Positions 28,446 to 36,713 of a stretch of 37,179 bases of DNA are shown piece by piece. Each line of letters opens with the position of its first letter. The first letter of the stretch is position 1. Under the pieces are notes generated by a model. That model was not told the origin of the DNA, made no database searches, and was given only the letters and a program-made list of their open reading frames with translations. The DNA is from Actinomycetota bacterium. GTDB lineage: Bacteria > Actinomycetota > CADDZG01 > WHSQ01. Made by a program: the position numbers and the translations under genes. The DNA lies in NCBI GenBank assembly GCA_030446465.1, contig JAUJNI010000003.1:136868-174046 (forward strand), written 5' to 3'.

Positions 28446-29447
28446 CTAGACGTAGAGGACCCATGCGCCCATGGCGAGAACCAGCACCAGGCTCACCGGG
28501 ATGAGGAACTTCCACGCGAACTTCTGGAGCTGGTCCTCTCTGACGCGGGGGAAGGTCGGACGAATCCACAGGAACAAAAAGATCATGAGGGCGAATTTGA
28601 GCCCAAACCAGATGACTCCGGGAACAACCTCGAGCGGCGACCACGGGATTATGGGCTTGTACCCGCCGAGGAACAGAGTGACGCCGATGCCGGCAAAGGC
28701 GACCATGTGGCCCATCTCGGCAAACATGTGGCTGAAGATGTAGCGCATGCCGGTGTACTCGGTGAACGGCCCCGTGATGATCTCGGACTCCGCGACCGGC
28801 ATGTCGAAAGGAACGCGCGTCATCTCGGCAACCGCCCCTGTGGTGAACACGAGAAAAGCTATGAGGCCGATGCCGGGCGGCCAGATAGCGAAGGGGAAGT
28901 TCTGCTTTTCAACGATGTCGATAACCGACAGAGAGCCCGCGTACATTGCAACCACAGCCGCGGAAAGGACGATCGGAAGCTCGTAGGCGATGAGCTGCGC
29001 AGCGGAGCGAAGGGCCCCAATGAGGGCGTACTTGTTGGCGGACGACCAGCCCGCCATCAGTACTCCGATCGTTGATATGGACCCAACGGCCAGGAGATAG
29101 AAGATCCCCACGTCCAGGTCCTCGACGATCAGATTGCGGTCTATCGGGATGACCAGATAGATCATCAGGACCGGAACGAAGATGGCGGCCGGCGCCAGGC
29201 TGAAGACCTTGCGGTCGGCTGCATCTGGAACGATGTCCTCCTTGTAGAGGAACTTCAGCCCGTCGGCGAGCGTCGTCGCCCACCCGTGGAACCCGCCCGG
29301 ATACATCGGCCCCAGGCGGTGCTGCAAGTGGGCCATGACCTTGTGCTCGGCGTAGCCACCCGCCAGCGCCCCTACGGGAACGATGGTGAGGATCACCAGC
29401 ACTTTGACGAGAAGGATCTGCCACGCGGTGAGTGCGATCTCAGGCAT
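28446..29447 (-). CDS. nuoH: NADH-quinone oxidoreductase subunit H
   Basis: This 333-residue protein with about eight membrane helices forms part of the quinone pocket. Conserved blocks are HRLGPMYPGGFHGWATTLAD, FLYKEDIVP, TRVPFDMPVAESEIITG and YTGMRY. Its ATG overlaps the nuoD stop by one base (TGATG). The gene that should precede it in a 14-gene operon, nuoG, is absent. Confidence 0.95.
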   Translation of the reverse strand: MPEIALTAWQILLVKVLVILTIVPVGALAGGYAEHKVMAHLQHRLGPMYPGGFHGWATTLADGLKFLYKEDIVPDAADRKVFSLAPAAIFVPVLMIYLVIPIDRNLIVEDLDVGIFYLLAVGSISTIGVLMAGWSSANKYALIGALRSAAQLIAYELPIVLSAAVVAMYAGSLSVIDIVEKQNFPFAIWPPGIGLIAFLVFTTGAVAEMTRVPFDMPVAESEIITGPFTEYTGMRYIFSHMFAEMGHMVAFAGIGVTLFLGGYKPIIPWSPLEVVPGVIWFGLKFALMIFLFLWIRPTFPRVREDQLQKFAWKFLIPVSLVLVLAMGAWVLYV

Positions 29448-30604
29448 CAGCGATCGATGTCTCCCAGCACGAAGAAGAACGAACCAAGGATCGCAATCAT
29501 GTCGGACACGAAGGTATCGCGCAGCACGTGGCCCAAGGCAGAGACGTTGTTGTAGGAAGGCGTCCTGATCTTCAGTCGATAGGGCCGCCGGTCCCCATCC
29601 GAGATGAGATACATCCCGAGCTCGCCCAGCGAGTTCTCGGAGCGGACGTAGATCTCACCCACCGGGGCCTGAACGACGCGCGGCACCTTTCCCATGACGG
29701 GCCCTGAAGGAAGCCCTTCGAATGCCTGCTCGACGATCTTGGCGGACTCGACCACCTCGTGGACCAGGACCCAGAAACGGTCGAAGCAGTCGCCGTTGGG
29801 GGCCGTTGACACTTGGAAGTCGAACTGGTCGTAGACGAGGTACGGCTCGTCCTTTCTTACGTCGAAGTCGATGCCTGAGCCCCTTGCAATGGGGCCCGAC
29901 ACCCCATAGCTGTAGGCGACCTCCTTCTCGAGCACGCCGACACCGATCGTCCGCTGCTTGAAGATCTCGTTCCCGAGCAGGAGGTTCTCGTAATCGGGAA
30001 GCCGGTCGATCACCTGGCGCACGCCCTTTAGGGCCTGAGCTATGAACCCCCTCGGTACGTCCTCCTTGAGGCCCCCTGGCCTGAAGAAACCAAAGTGCAT
30101 GCGCCCCCCGGTCGCGGCTTCCATCGCCATCTGAATGTCCTCACGCTCTCGGAATGCATAGAAGGTCGGAGTGATCGCCCCAAGCTCCGCTCCAAAGGAC
30201 GCGAAGAACATCAGGTGGTTCAAGATGCGATTCAGCTCGCACATGATCACTCGCAGGTATTGGGCTCTGGGGGGCACCTCGATCTCCATGAGGCTCTCGA
30301 CCGCCATCGCCAGCGGAAGCTCGTTCTGGATGTTCGAGAGCCAATCCATTCGAGACACGAGGTTCGTGATCTGCCGGTAGTCCCGTTGCTCGACGAGCTT
30401 CTCGTAGCCCCGGTGCATGTAGCCGATCACCGGCTCGGCATCCACCAGCTTTTCCCCGTCGATGGTGGCAAGGAGCCGAAAGACGCCGTGCGTCGCAGGG
30501 TGTTGGGGCCCGACGTTGAGCAGCATCTCCTCGGTGACGAGCCGGCCGCTGGAGATCTCCTCTGCTACCTCCGAGGCATCTCTAACCCCTGGGGCGACCG
30601 CCAC
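29447..30604 (-). CDS. nuoD: NADH-quinone oxidoreductase subunit D
   Basis: This 385-residue subunit, related to the large subunit of NiFe hydrogenases, shapes the quinone site. It has NVGPQHPATHGVFRLL, GYMHRGYEKLVEQRDYRQ and the C-terminal RTPSYNNVSAL. The start is GTG 30604, whose first base is the last base of the nuoC TAG stop. GGGAGG stands 6 bases before it. The open frame extends 75 codons upstream only as a shadow of nuoC. Confidence 0.95.
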   Translation of the reverse strand: MAVAPGVRDASEVAEEISSGRLVTEEMLLNVGPQHPATHGVFRLLATIDGEKLVDAEPVIGYMHRGYEKLVEQRDYRQITNLVSRMDWLSNIQNELPLAMAVESLMEIEVPPRAQYLRVIMCELNRILNHLMFFASFGAELGAITPTFYAFREREDIQMAMEAATGGRMHFGFFRPGGLKEDVPRGFIAQALKGVRQVIDRLPDYENLLLGNEIFKQRTIGVGVLEKEVAYSYGVSGPIARGSGIDFDVRKDEPYLVYDQFDFQVSTAPNGDCFDRFWVLVHEVVESAKIVEQAFEGLPSGPVMGKVPRVVQAPVGEIYVRSENSLGELGMYLISDGDRRPYRLKIRTPSYNNVSALGHVLRDTFVSDMIAILGSFFFVLGDIDR

Positions 30605-31143
30605 TATCTGCCTCCCGCCGCGGCCTCGTCTGGGTCCTTCGCGCCCGGCCACTCCTTGATGAGTCGACTGGGGAGCTTGAAGGACTTCAACAATGGATGC
30701 CCCTCGAAGTCCTCGGGCAGATAGAGGTTTGTCAGATTGGGATGGCCCGAGAAGTGGATCCCGAACATCTCCCTGGTCTCTCGCTCGTGCCACGAGGCCC
30801 CCCAAAAGACGCCGGTGAGCGTCGGGCACACCGGCGCCGCGGGATTGACGGGCACGTGGATGTTGACGTGGAGAACGTGGTCGGGGGAATAGAGGTGCAC
30901 GAGGACCTCTAGCCCTTGGCCCTCGTCGCCGAATTCGCTTCGATCAACCGCCGACAAGAAGGTGAAGAAGCGGCACGAGAGCCCCGGGTCGTCCCGCAGG
31001 ATGGACGCGACCTCGACCAGGTGCTCGGGGGCGCAGGCGATGTCTACTTGACCGAAGTTGACCTGCGGCTCGACCGCCTTGTCGCCGAGAGCGGCCTGCA
31101 CTCGACCTAGCGCGTCTTGTGCTGCGACTTTGGTTGCAGGCAT
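30604..31143 (-). CDS. nuoC: NADH-quinone oxidoreductase subunit C
   Basis: This 179-residue peripheral subunit has the 30-kDa-subunit signature SWHERETREMFGIHFSGHP, with LTNLYLPEDFEGHPLLKSF after it. I chose ATG 31143 (MPATKVAAQDALG), 14 bases after nuoB. It is separate from nuoD, not fused to it as in Escherichia coli. Confidence 0.95.
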   Translation of the reverse strand: MPATKVAAQDALGRVQAALGDKAVEPQVNFGQVDIACAPEHLVEVASILRDDPGLSCRFFTFLSAVDRSEFGDEGQGLEVLVHLYSPDHVLHVNIHVPVNPAAPVCPTLTGVFWGASWHERETREMFGIHFSGHPNLTNLYLPEDFEGHPLLKSFKLPSRLIKEWPGAKDPDEAAAGGR

Positions 31144-31157
31144 TACCGAAGCCCCAC

Positions 31158-31688
31158 TTAGATGCCTCCCGCGAGTCCCGGCTCGGGGATGTGGGGAATG
31201 ACCGAATCGTGGCCCTTCCACTTCTCCGCGATGTTCTCACCCGCGATCTTCTGCTGGAGGCGAATGACCCCTTCCAGCAGAGCCTCCGGGCGCGGCGGGC
31301 AACCAGGGACGTAGACGTCGACGGGGACGATCTGATCGACTCCCTTGGTCACGGAATAGGAGTCCCAGTAGGGGCCCCCGCAGTTGGCGCACGAGCCCAT
31401 AGAGATCACGTATTTGGGCTCGGGCATCTGGTCGTAGATCCGCTTGATGGGAGCGGCCATCTTGTCCGTAACGGTGCCCGCGACGATCATAAGGTCGGCT
31501 TGCCGCGGGGATGCGGGGAAGGGAATGACCCCGAAGCGGATGATGTCGAACTTGCTGGCTATGGCGGCGCCCATCTCGATTCCGCAGCAGGCGAGACCGA
31601 ACTGCAGCATCCACAGCGAGTACCTGCGGCTCCAGTTGAGCAGCCAGGACACCGGCCCAGGCAGCTTGACCTTCTCGATTACAGCCAT
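31158..31688 (-). CDS. nuoB: NADH-quinone oxidoreductase subunit B
   Basis: This 176-residue subunit holds the terminal 4Fe-4S cluster N2 next to the quinone. The ligands are Cys34-Cys35 in LACCGIEMG, Cys100 in GSCANCGG and Cys130 in [12 protein letters not shown] 31688 ([12 protein letters not shown]) lies 10 bases inside the nuoA end, so the genes are coupled. Confidence 0.95.
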   Translation of the reverse strand: MAVIEKVKLPGPVSWLLNWSRRYSLWMLQFGLACCGIEMGAAIASKFDIIRFGVIPFPASPRQADLMIVAGTVTDKMAAPIKRIYDQMPEPKYVISMGSCANCGGPYWDSYSVTKGVDQIVPVDVYVPGCPPRPEALLEGVIRLQQKIAGENIAEKWKGHDSVIPHIPEPGLAGGI

Positions 31689-32047
31689 TCCAGTACCTTC
31701 TTTTTCACGGCATAGAGGAGAGCGAAAGCCAGGATGGCAATGAAGATGACCATCTCGATGAAGGCCTGGGTGCCCAGGCGCTCGAAGACGACTGCCCACG
31801 GGAACAAGAAGACCGCCTCGACGTCGAAGACCACGAACAGCAGGGCGAAGAGGTAATAGCGCACGTTGGTCTGGGACCAGCCGCGGCCGATCGGGTCGAT
31901 CCCCGACTCATAGGTCGTGTACTTGTCCTTGGCGGGGACGTTCGGGCGAACGAGCTTCGCCAGCGAGAGCGTCCCGAACACGAGCGCCACTCCCACCACC
32001 GCGAAGATGCCGATGGTCACGTACTGGCCGAAGTATCCGTCAGGCAC
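31679..32047 (-). CDS. nuoA: NADH-quinone oxidoreductase subunit A
   Basis: This 122-residue protein has three membrane helices and the NuoA blocks [32 protein letters not shown] and WAVVF. I chose GTG 32047, with AGGAG about 12 bases upstream, because it gives the usual length; the longer open frame is non-conserved. It is the first gene of the nuo operon. A 172-base region separates it from the epimerase gene and probably holds the operon promoter. Confidence 0.93.
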   Translation of the reverse strand: MPDGYFGQYVTIGIFAVVGVALVFGTLSLAKLVRPNVPAKDKYTTYESGIDPIGRGWSQTNVRYYLFALLFVVFDVEAVFLFPWAVVFERLGTQAFIEMVIFIAILAFALLYAVKKKVLEWL

Positions 32048-32204
32048 CTTGTAGCACCGCTCCTGTGTGGTCGACAGGTCTGGAGGGTGAGCCGGGTGCA
32101 CCACCTCTGGGCACCCGCATGCCCTCTGACGCTCCTCTTGGATCAGGCCCAACGACCCCAGAACCGCCGGCTTGACGCCGAGTCCTCGAGCCGCAAAAGC
32201 CCTG

Positions 32205-32224
32205 GTTAGGTGCCAAAACCTAAC
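32205..32224. promoter_or_regulatory. Iron-box-like inverted repeat upstream of nuoA
   Basis: GTTAGGT (32205-32211) and ACCTAAC (32218-32224) flank 6 bases. The half-sites match those of DtxR/IdeR iron boxes, but the spacer is 6 rather than 7, so the match is imperfect. It overlaps the epimerase stop codon about 160 bases before nuoA. A weak terminator hairpin for the epimerase transcript is the alternative. Confidence 0.3.
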
Positions 32225-33323
32225 ACGCAGCCGTCTGAATCCGAGGCTTCGTTCCCTCGTGAAGAGACCCCGCCCCCGGTCGTAGGGATGCCCCTGCCAG
32301 CTCCTCCATGCCCACCTCAAAGGGCACTTCGGCGCGCCAGCCGAGAGCCTGTGCCGCCTTGTTGGGTGATGCAAAGACATGCCTCACATCGCCGAGGCGA
32401 TAGTCACCGGTGACCGTGGGCTTCGGCCCCCCGGCCCCCATAGCCGCGGCCAGAGCGGCGGCCATCTCGCCAACCGAGTGCGGCTCGCCGCTTGCGATGT
32501 TGAAGACGCCGGGCACCGGACGCTCCGATGTGAGCGCAAGTAGGTTCGCCCGAGCCACGTCGCGGACGTGTACGAAGTCACGCCGTTGTCTCCCATCCTC
32601 GAAGACCCTCGGGGCCCTGCCGGCTGCGAGGGCGCTTCGAAAGATGCTGGCGACGCCCGCATAAGGGGTGTCGCGCGGCATCCGGGGGCCGTAGACGTTG
32701 TGGTAGCGAAGAGAAGTCACATCGACGCCGGCCACGCGGCCGAAGATGTGGCAGAGGTGCTCCTGATGGAGCTTCGTCGCGGCGTAGACGTTTCGTGGAT
32801 CGGGCGGTGTGCTTTCGGTGAGCGCCTCGGGCGCAAGGGGGTTCTCACAACCCGGGCAAGAGGGCTCGAACAGCCCCCGGTCCAAGCGTTCGCGTGTCCT
32901 TGGCGGGGGCCGCACCGGCCCATGCGTGGGACAGGAGTAAGCCCCCTCTCCGTAGACGACCATGCTGCTCGCCAGCACGAGCCTTCCGGAGAACCCGGTT
33001 GCGTCCAACGCCTGAAGGAGGGTTGCGGTGGCCACATCGTTGTTGGCAACGTAGGAGACGGTGTCCCCGAACGAGGTGCCGAGCCCCACCATCGCGGCCT
33101 GGTGACAGACATGGTCGACGTCTGCAACCACCGTTTTCAATCCAGCGAGATCCTGGAGATCCATCTGCAGGAACGTGGCCTGAGGGTTCAGGTATCCCGG
33201 GCTGTCACGGTGAGCCGCCGGCAGAAGCGCATCCAGCGAGACCACCTCCCACCCGAGATCGACGAGCTGGTCGACGATGTGAGAGCCGATGAAGCCGGCT
33301 CCTCCTGTGACGAGGACCCTCAC
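32220..33323 (-). CDS. NAD-dependent sugar epimerase with Cys-rich insert, dTDP-L-rhamnose 4-epimerase-like
   Basis: This 367-residue extended SDR protein starts at GTG 33323, in a GTGA overlap with the histidine kinase stop. It has GGAGFIGSH at residues 7-15, ASSMVVYGEG, and the catalytic pair Tyr180/Lys184 in NVYAATK. Between them lies an insert with CPTH (Cys131, His134) and CPGC (Cys156, Cys159), which looks like a zinc site. Such an insert is typical of a group that includes dTDP-L-rhamnose 4-epimerases, so that is the best guess. It closes an operon with a two-component system and a membrane glycosyltransferase-like gene, which suggests a glycan-building role. Confidence 0.82.
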   Translation of the reverse strand: MRVLVTGGAGFIGSHIVDQLVDLGWEVVSLDALLPAAHRDSPGYLNPQATFLQMDLQDLAGLKTVVADVDHVCHQAAMVGLGTSFGDTVSYVANNDVATATLLQALDATGFSGRLVLASSMVVYGEGAYSCPTHGPVRPPPRTRERLDRGLFEPSCPGCENPLAPEALTESTPPDPRNVYAATKLHQEHLCHIFGRVAGVDVTSLRYHNVYGPRMPRDTPYAGVASIFRSALAAGRAPRVFEDGRQRRDFVHVRDVARANLLALTSERPVPGVFNIASGEPHSVGEMAAALAAAMGAGGPKPTVTGDYRLGDVRHVFASPNKAAQALGWRAEVPFEVGMEELAGASLRPGAGSLHEGTKPRIQTAAC

Positions 33324-34552
33324 CGTTCGGAAACGGTCGAGTCGCCGATGGGCAGCTTGATCGTGAAGTGACAGCCGGCCCCCTCGTTGCGAACCGATAT
33401 CTCTCCGGCATGGGCCTCGACGATCCCTCTGGCGATCGCCAGTCCGAGGCCGGTGCCTCCATTGGCGCCCGGGGTTCTGGCGGCCTCGCCCCGAAACGCC
33501 GTGTCGAAGACACGATCGATGTCGGTGTACGGAATGCCGCCGCAGCTGTCCGCAACTTCGACGTACGCGTGCTCCTCCTCCACACCGGTTTCGACCCGAA
33601 CGGTGCCGTCGCTCGGCGTGTGGCGTATGGCGTTCTCCAAGAGGTTTCTCAGCACCCGCGTTACCTCTGGGGCGGAAACCGCGAGCTCGGGTGCATCCCC
33701 CCGTAACCGGCCCTCGAGTCGAACGCCCTTGGCGTCGGCCACTCCCGACGCGGCGGCGAGCGCATCCGACACCAGGTCTCCAAGAGAGACGCTCTCCATC
33801 TCGAGTCTCAGTGCGCCCGCATTGATGCGACTCAGCTCGAAGAGGTCGTCGACGAGCACGGCCAAACGATCTATCTCCAACCGCATTGCCCTGTGGTAGC
33901 GACCGACGACTGCCGGGTCGTCGACCACCCCGTCTTCGAGCGCCTCGGCCATCGCCCGGATCCCCGCAAGAGGAGTTCTCAAGTCGTGACTGACCCACGC
34001 GAGCAGCTCTCTGCGCGACGCCTCGAGGGCTCGCTCGCTGGCGCGAGCTTCTTCCAGACGTTGCGACATGTCCTCCAGCTCGCGCGCCAGCGACTCGAAC
34101 TCTCCTGCGGCGGGACGTTGCAGAGAGGGGGTGAAGTCGCCGTCGCCTATGCGTCTCGCCGCGTCGGTCAGCGACCGGCTCGCCCGGGCAACACGGTCCC
34201 CGAGCACGAGAGCGATCAGGATGCCAATCGTGCCTGCGGCCACCAGCACGACGGCCAGCGCGGTGATGTCCTTTGGAGGTGACAGAAACATCGCATCGGC
34301 GGCCGCGGCCGCTCCCGCCGCCACAGCCAGCACCGATGTGGTCGCGACGACGCTGGCCTGGACTCCTATCGAGCATCGGCGGCACAGCGCGAGGATCCCG
34401 GCCCCCACCAGACCGGTGACGACTGCGCCGCCCGCTGCGTAGGCAACCAGCTTTAAGGCCTTCGCGGCGCCCATCTCGACCAAGAGCGCCACGACCACTA
34501 CCGCGACGATGCCGGAGAGAGTGATGATGAGCGGTCCTGCAGCCCGCCTCAT
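33320..34552 (-). CDS. Membrane sensor histidine kinase with HAMP domain
   Basis: This 410-residue kinase has about four membrane helices in the first 118 residues with very short extracytoplasmic loops, so it may sense a membrane or intramembrane signal. A HAMP-like linker follows (residues 120-170, GDRVARASRSLTDAARRIGDGD). The H-box is WVSHDLRTPLAG with His189; the N-box is RVLRNLLENAIRHT; the ATP-lid motifs are DSCGGIP and GGTGLGLAIARGI. It overlaps the response regulator by 4 bases (ATGA) and the epimerase by 4 bases (GTGA). Confidence 0.92.
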   Translation of the reverse strand: MRRAAGPLIITLSGIVAVVVVALLVEMGAAKALKLVAYAAGGAVVTGLVGAGILALCRRCSIGVQASVVATTSVLAVAAGAAAAADAMFLSPPKDITALAVVLVAAGTIGILIALVLGDRVARASRSLTDAARRIGDGDFTPSLQRPAAGEFESLARELEDMSQRLEEARASERALEASRRELLAWVSHDLRTPLAGIRAMAEALEDGVVDDPAVVGRYHRAMRLEIDRLAVLVDDLFELSRINAGALRLEMESVSLGDLVSDALAAASGVADAKGVRLEGRLRGDAPELAVSAPEVTRVLRNLLENAIRHTPSDGTVRVETGVEEEHAYVEVADSCGGIPYTDIDRVFDTAFRGEAARTPGANGGTGLGLAIARGIVEAHAGEISVRNEGAGCHFTIKLPIGDSTVSER

Positions 34553-35262
34553 GGGTCGAACCTGTACCCGACGCCCCAGACGGTGATCACTCGCATGGGT
34601 TGCGCGGGATCCTCTTCGATCTTCTCCCGTAGTCTTCGCACGTGGACGGTCACGGTTGACTTGTCACCGTAGACGTAACCCCAGACACGCTCCAGCAGGT
34701 CTTCGCGTGTGAACACCTGACGAGGATGCCTCATCAGAAAGGACAGCAGGTCGAACTCTATCGCCGTCAACATCACCAGCCGGTCGCCCAACCGCACCTC
34801 GTGCGCGGTCGGGTCCACCACGAGGTCTCCGGCCACCATGGGCTCCTGGCTTGCCGCAGCGGACGAGAGGGGGCCGCTCGCCCTTCGCAGCACCGATCGC
34901 ACCCGTGCCATCAGCTCCCGGGGAGAGAAGGGCTTGGTGATGTAGTCGTCGGCCCCCAAATCGAGCCCCATGACGCGGTCGCTTTCCTCTCCGAGCGCAG
35001 TGAGCATGATGATCGGAACGGGCGTCTTGGCCCTCAGCTGCCGGCTCACCTCGAGTCCGTCGATGCCGGGCAGCATGATGTCGAGGATCACCAGATCGAA
35101 GCCCTGAGTCGCTCGCTCGATCGCCGCCCGGCCCTCGTTCACGATCTCCACCCCGAAGCCCTCGCGGCTGAGATAGCGACCGACTACGTCGGAAACCGTC
35201 TCGTCGTCCTCGACTACCAGCACTCGAGCGGAGACCTGCGAGGACTCCTGTGGTTTTCTCAC
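34549..35262 (-). CDS. OmpR/PhoB-family response regulator
   Basis: This 237-residue regulator has a receiver domain with acidic pocket VVEDDE, phospho-acceptor Asp61 in LVILDIMLPGIDG, the conserved Thr in IIMLTALGEE and Lys in DDYITKPFSP. A winged-helix DNA-binding domain follows (AIEFDLLSFLMRHPRQVFTR, VHVRRLREKIEEDP, WGVGYRF). I chose GTG 35262, which overlaps the stop of the preceding gene in a GTGA junction; GTG 35265 is possible. Its partner kinase follows with 4-base overlap. Target genes are unknown but probably include this operon. Confidence 0.92.
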   Translation of the reverse strand: MRKPQESSQVSARVLVVEDDETVSDVVGRYLSREGFGVEIVNEGRAAIERATQGFDLVILDIMLPGIDGLEVSRQLRAKTPVPIIMLTALGEESDRVMGLDLGADDYITKPFSPRELMARVRSVLRRASGPLSSAAASQEPMVAGDLVVDPTAHEVRLGDRLVMLTAIEFDLLSFLMRHPRQVFTREDLLERVWGYVYGDKSTVTVHVRRLREKIEEDPAQPMRVITVWGVGYRFDP

Positions 35263-36608
35263 CACGGCGATCTAACCCCCACTTGCAGAACCAGCGCAGT
35301 CAGCGCCTGAGCGCCCAAGAGCCAACGACGGCGCCTTGCAGCGAGGACGGACGTGGCCACGATCAGCCACGGAACGAAAGGCAGCCAGATCCGCTCGACC
35401 TCCCCCTTGGAGAGACCGCTCAGGTCCGCCAGTACCACCGACAGGACGGCGGTGCCGCACAGTAGCCACACCCTGGCGTCCTTGAGCCGGACCAAAGCGA
35501 CTGCGAAGGCAGGGCCGAGAACAAGAGCCAGCGCCGCCAGGTTGGAGACGAAGAAGGGGGCCAGGGGCCTGTTTCTCGCGACTCCCACTCTGTAGCGCTC
35601 GAGGGTGGACGCAAGCCCGTCCCACCACCAAAAACCGCCTGCCGCGAACAGGGCCACCACGATGATGACTGCGGCCGCGCCGATGAGAAGCGGGCGAACC
35701 CGACGGCGGGCAAGGGCAACCGCGAGCACGACGGCGCCGAGGGGCGCGATCCCGTACGACAAGAACAGCCCGGCCCCGAGGAGCGCGCCGCCTCCGACGG
35801 CGCAAAGATCGCCGGCGTGATCCGACCTCGATGTTGCAACCACCATCAAGGCCACGCCCCACGCGCTTACGCCCATGAAGAGCGCATCGGCAGAAGTGGC
35901 GACCCAGACGGCCGCCGGCACCAGCACCAAGAAGGGAGCACACGCCCTCGCTCGGTCCTCGCCGGCAAGATTGCGAACCGCGACCAGAGCCGCGGCCGAA
36001 GCCGAGGCGCCAACGCCTATGACGAGGGCAGCCGCCCACGCGGCGCCTCCCAAACCCACGCGGTCGAGTGCCACCAGAAGCAAGATCATGCCGGGCGGAT
36101 GGCCCTGGGCGTGAATGGAGTAGCTCGCGAGGGTTTGGTCGTAAGTGCTCAAGAAGCCTTGCAGGGACTCCACGGCCGGGAGGTTGACGAGGTAGTCGTT
36201 GGAGTTGCGCAGCGGAGCCGTCAGCGCGTCGGCGCCGTCGACGAACGATAGGGCGACGGCCCACAACGCAAGCCCTGCGACGCTGTAGAGCAACGCTCCT
36301 CGCCACGTCAGCCTCCGCGCCAGTCGGGGGCCCAGCATTACGACTGCGAGCGCAAAGGCAGCAGCGGGCAGAACCCTCCAGGAAAGACGCAAATCGAAGT
36401 CACCGAACAACGGTGGAGCAAGAAGCTTCGTTTCGTGCGACTCGTTGACGCGCCCGACCCACAGGTGACCGATCAGGATCAGCCCTACCCACACCGCAAG
36501 GGCCAACCAGTCACTCCGTCCCAGAGAGCCCTCGCCGGTGGTTGCCTCGTCACGGCGGGATGAAGTGGGCCCCGTCCGTGCCAAGACCGAGCGCGCCGTG
36601 GTCGACAT
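35259..36608 (-). CDS. Polytopic membrane protein, probable GT-C-fold glycosyltransferase
   Basis: This 449-residue protein has about ten or more membrane helices after a short cytoplasmic N-terminus. An acidic loop after an early helix (SFVDGADALTAPL) and the block YSIHAQGHPPGMILLL are typical of actinobacterial polyprenyl-phosphate-sugar-dependent membrane glycosyltransferases. I chose ATG 36608 (MSTTARSVLART); 65 more open codons upstream overlap the divergent promoter region. It heads the four-gene operon. The donor and acceptor are not identifiable, and other polytopic roles are possible. Confidence 0.7.
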   Translation of the reverse strand: MSTTARSVLARTGPTSSRRDEATTGEGSLGRSDWLALAVWVGLILIGHLWVGRVNESHETKLLAPPLFGDFDLRLSWRVLPAAAFALAVVMLGPRLARRLTWRGALLYSVAGLALWAVALSFVDGADALTAPLRNSNDYLVNLPAVESLQGFLSTYDQTLASYSIHAQGHPPGMILLLVALDRVGLGGAAWAAALVIGVGASASAAALVAVRNLAGEDRARACAPFLVLVPAAVWVATSADALFMGVSAWGVALMVVATSRSDHAGDLCAVGGGALLGAGLFLSYGIAPLGAVVLAVALARRRVRPLLIGAAAVIIVVALFAAGGFWWWDGLASTLERYRVGVARNRPLAPFFVSNLAALALVLGPAFAVALVRLKDARVWLLCGTAVLSVVLADLSGLSKGEVERIWLPFVPWLIVATSVLAARRRRWLLGAQALTALVLQVGVRSPW

Positions 36609-36713
36609 GGACAAGGAGACTACGAGGGGGGGGCGTAGAACGGCATCTCGGGCATGGAGGCTTCTGCAGTCTGTAAGGAAATCGATTGGTGCGCAGGCCG
36701 GCACCAGACTAGC

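Noticed and set aside
33324-34385. Long N-terminal extension of the epimerase frame
   Set aside because: It lies wholly within the kinase gene in another frame; the GTG at 33323 in a GTGA overlap gives a normal epimerase.
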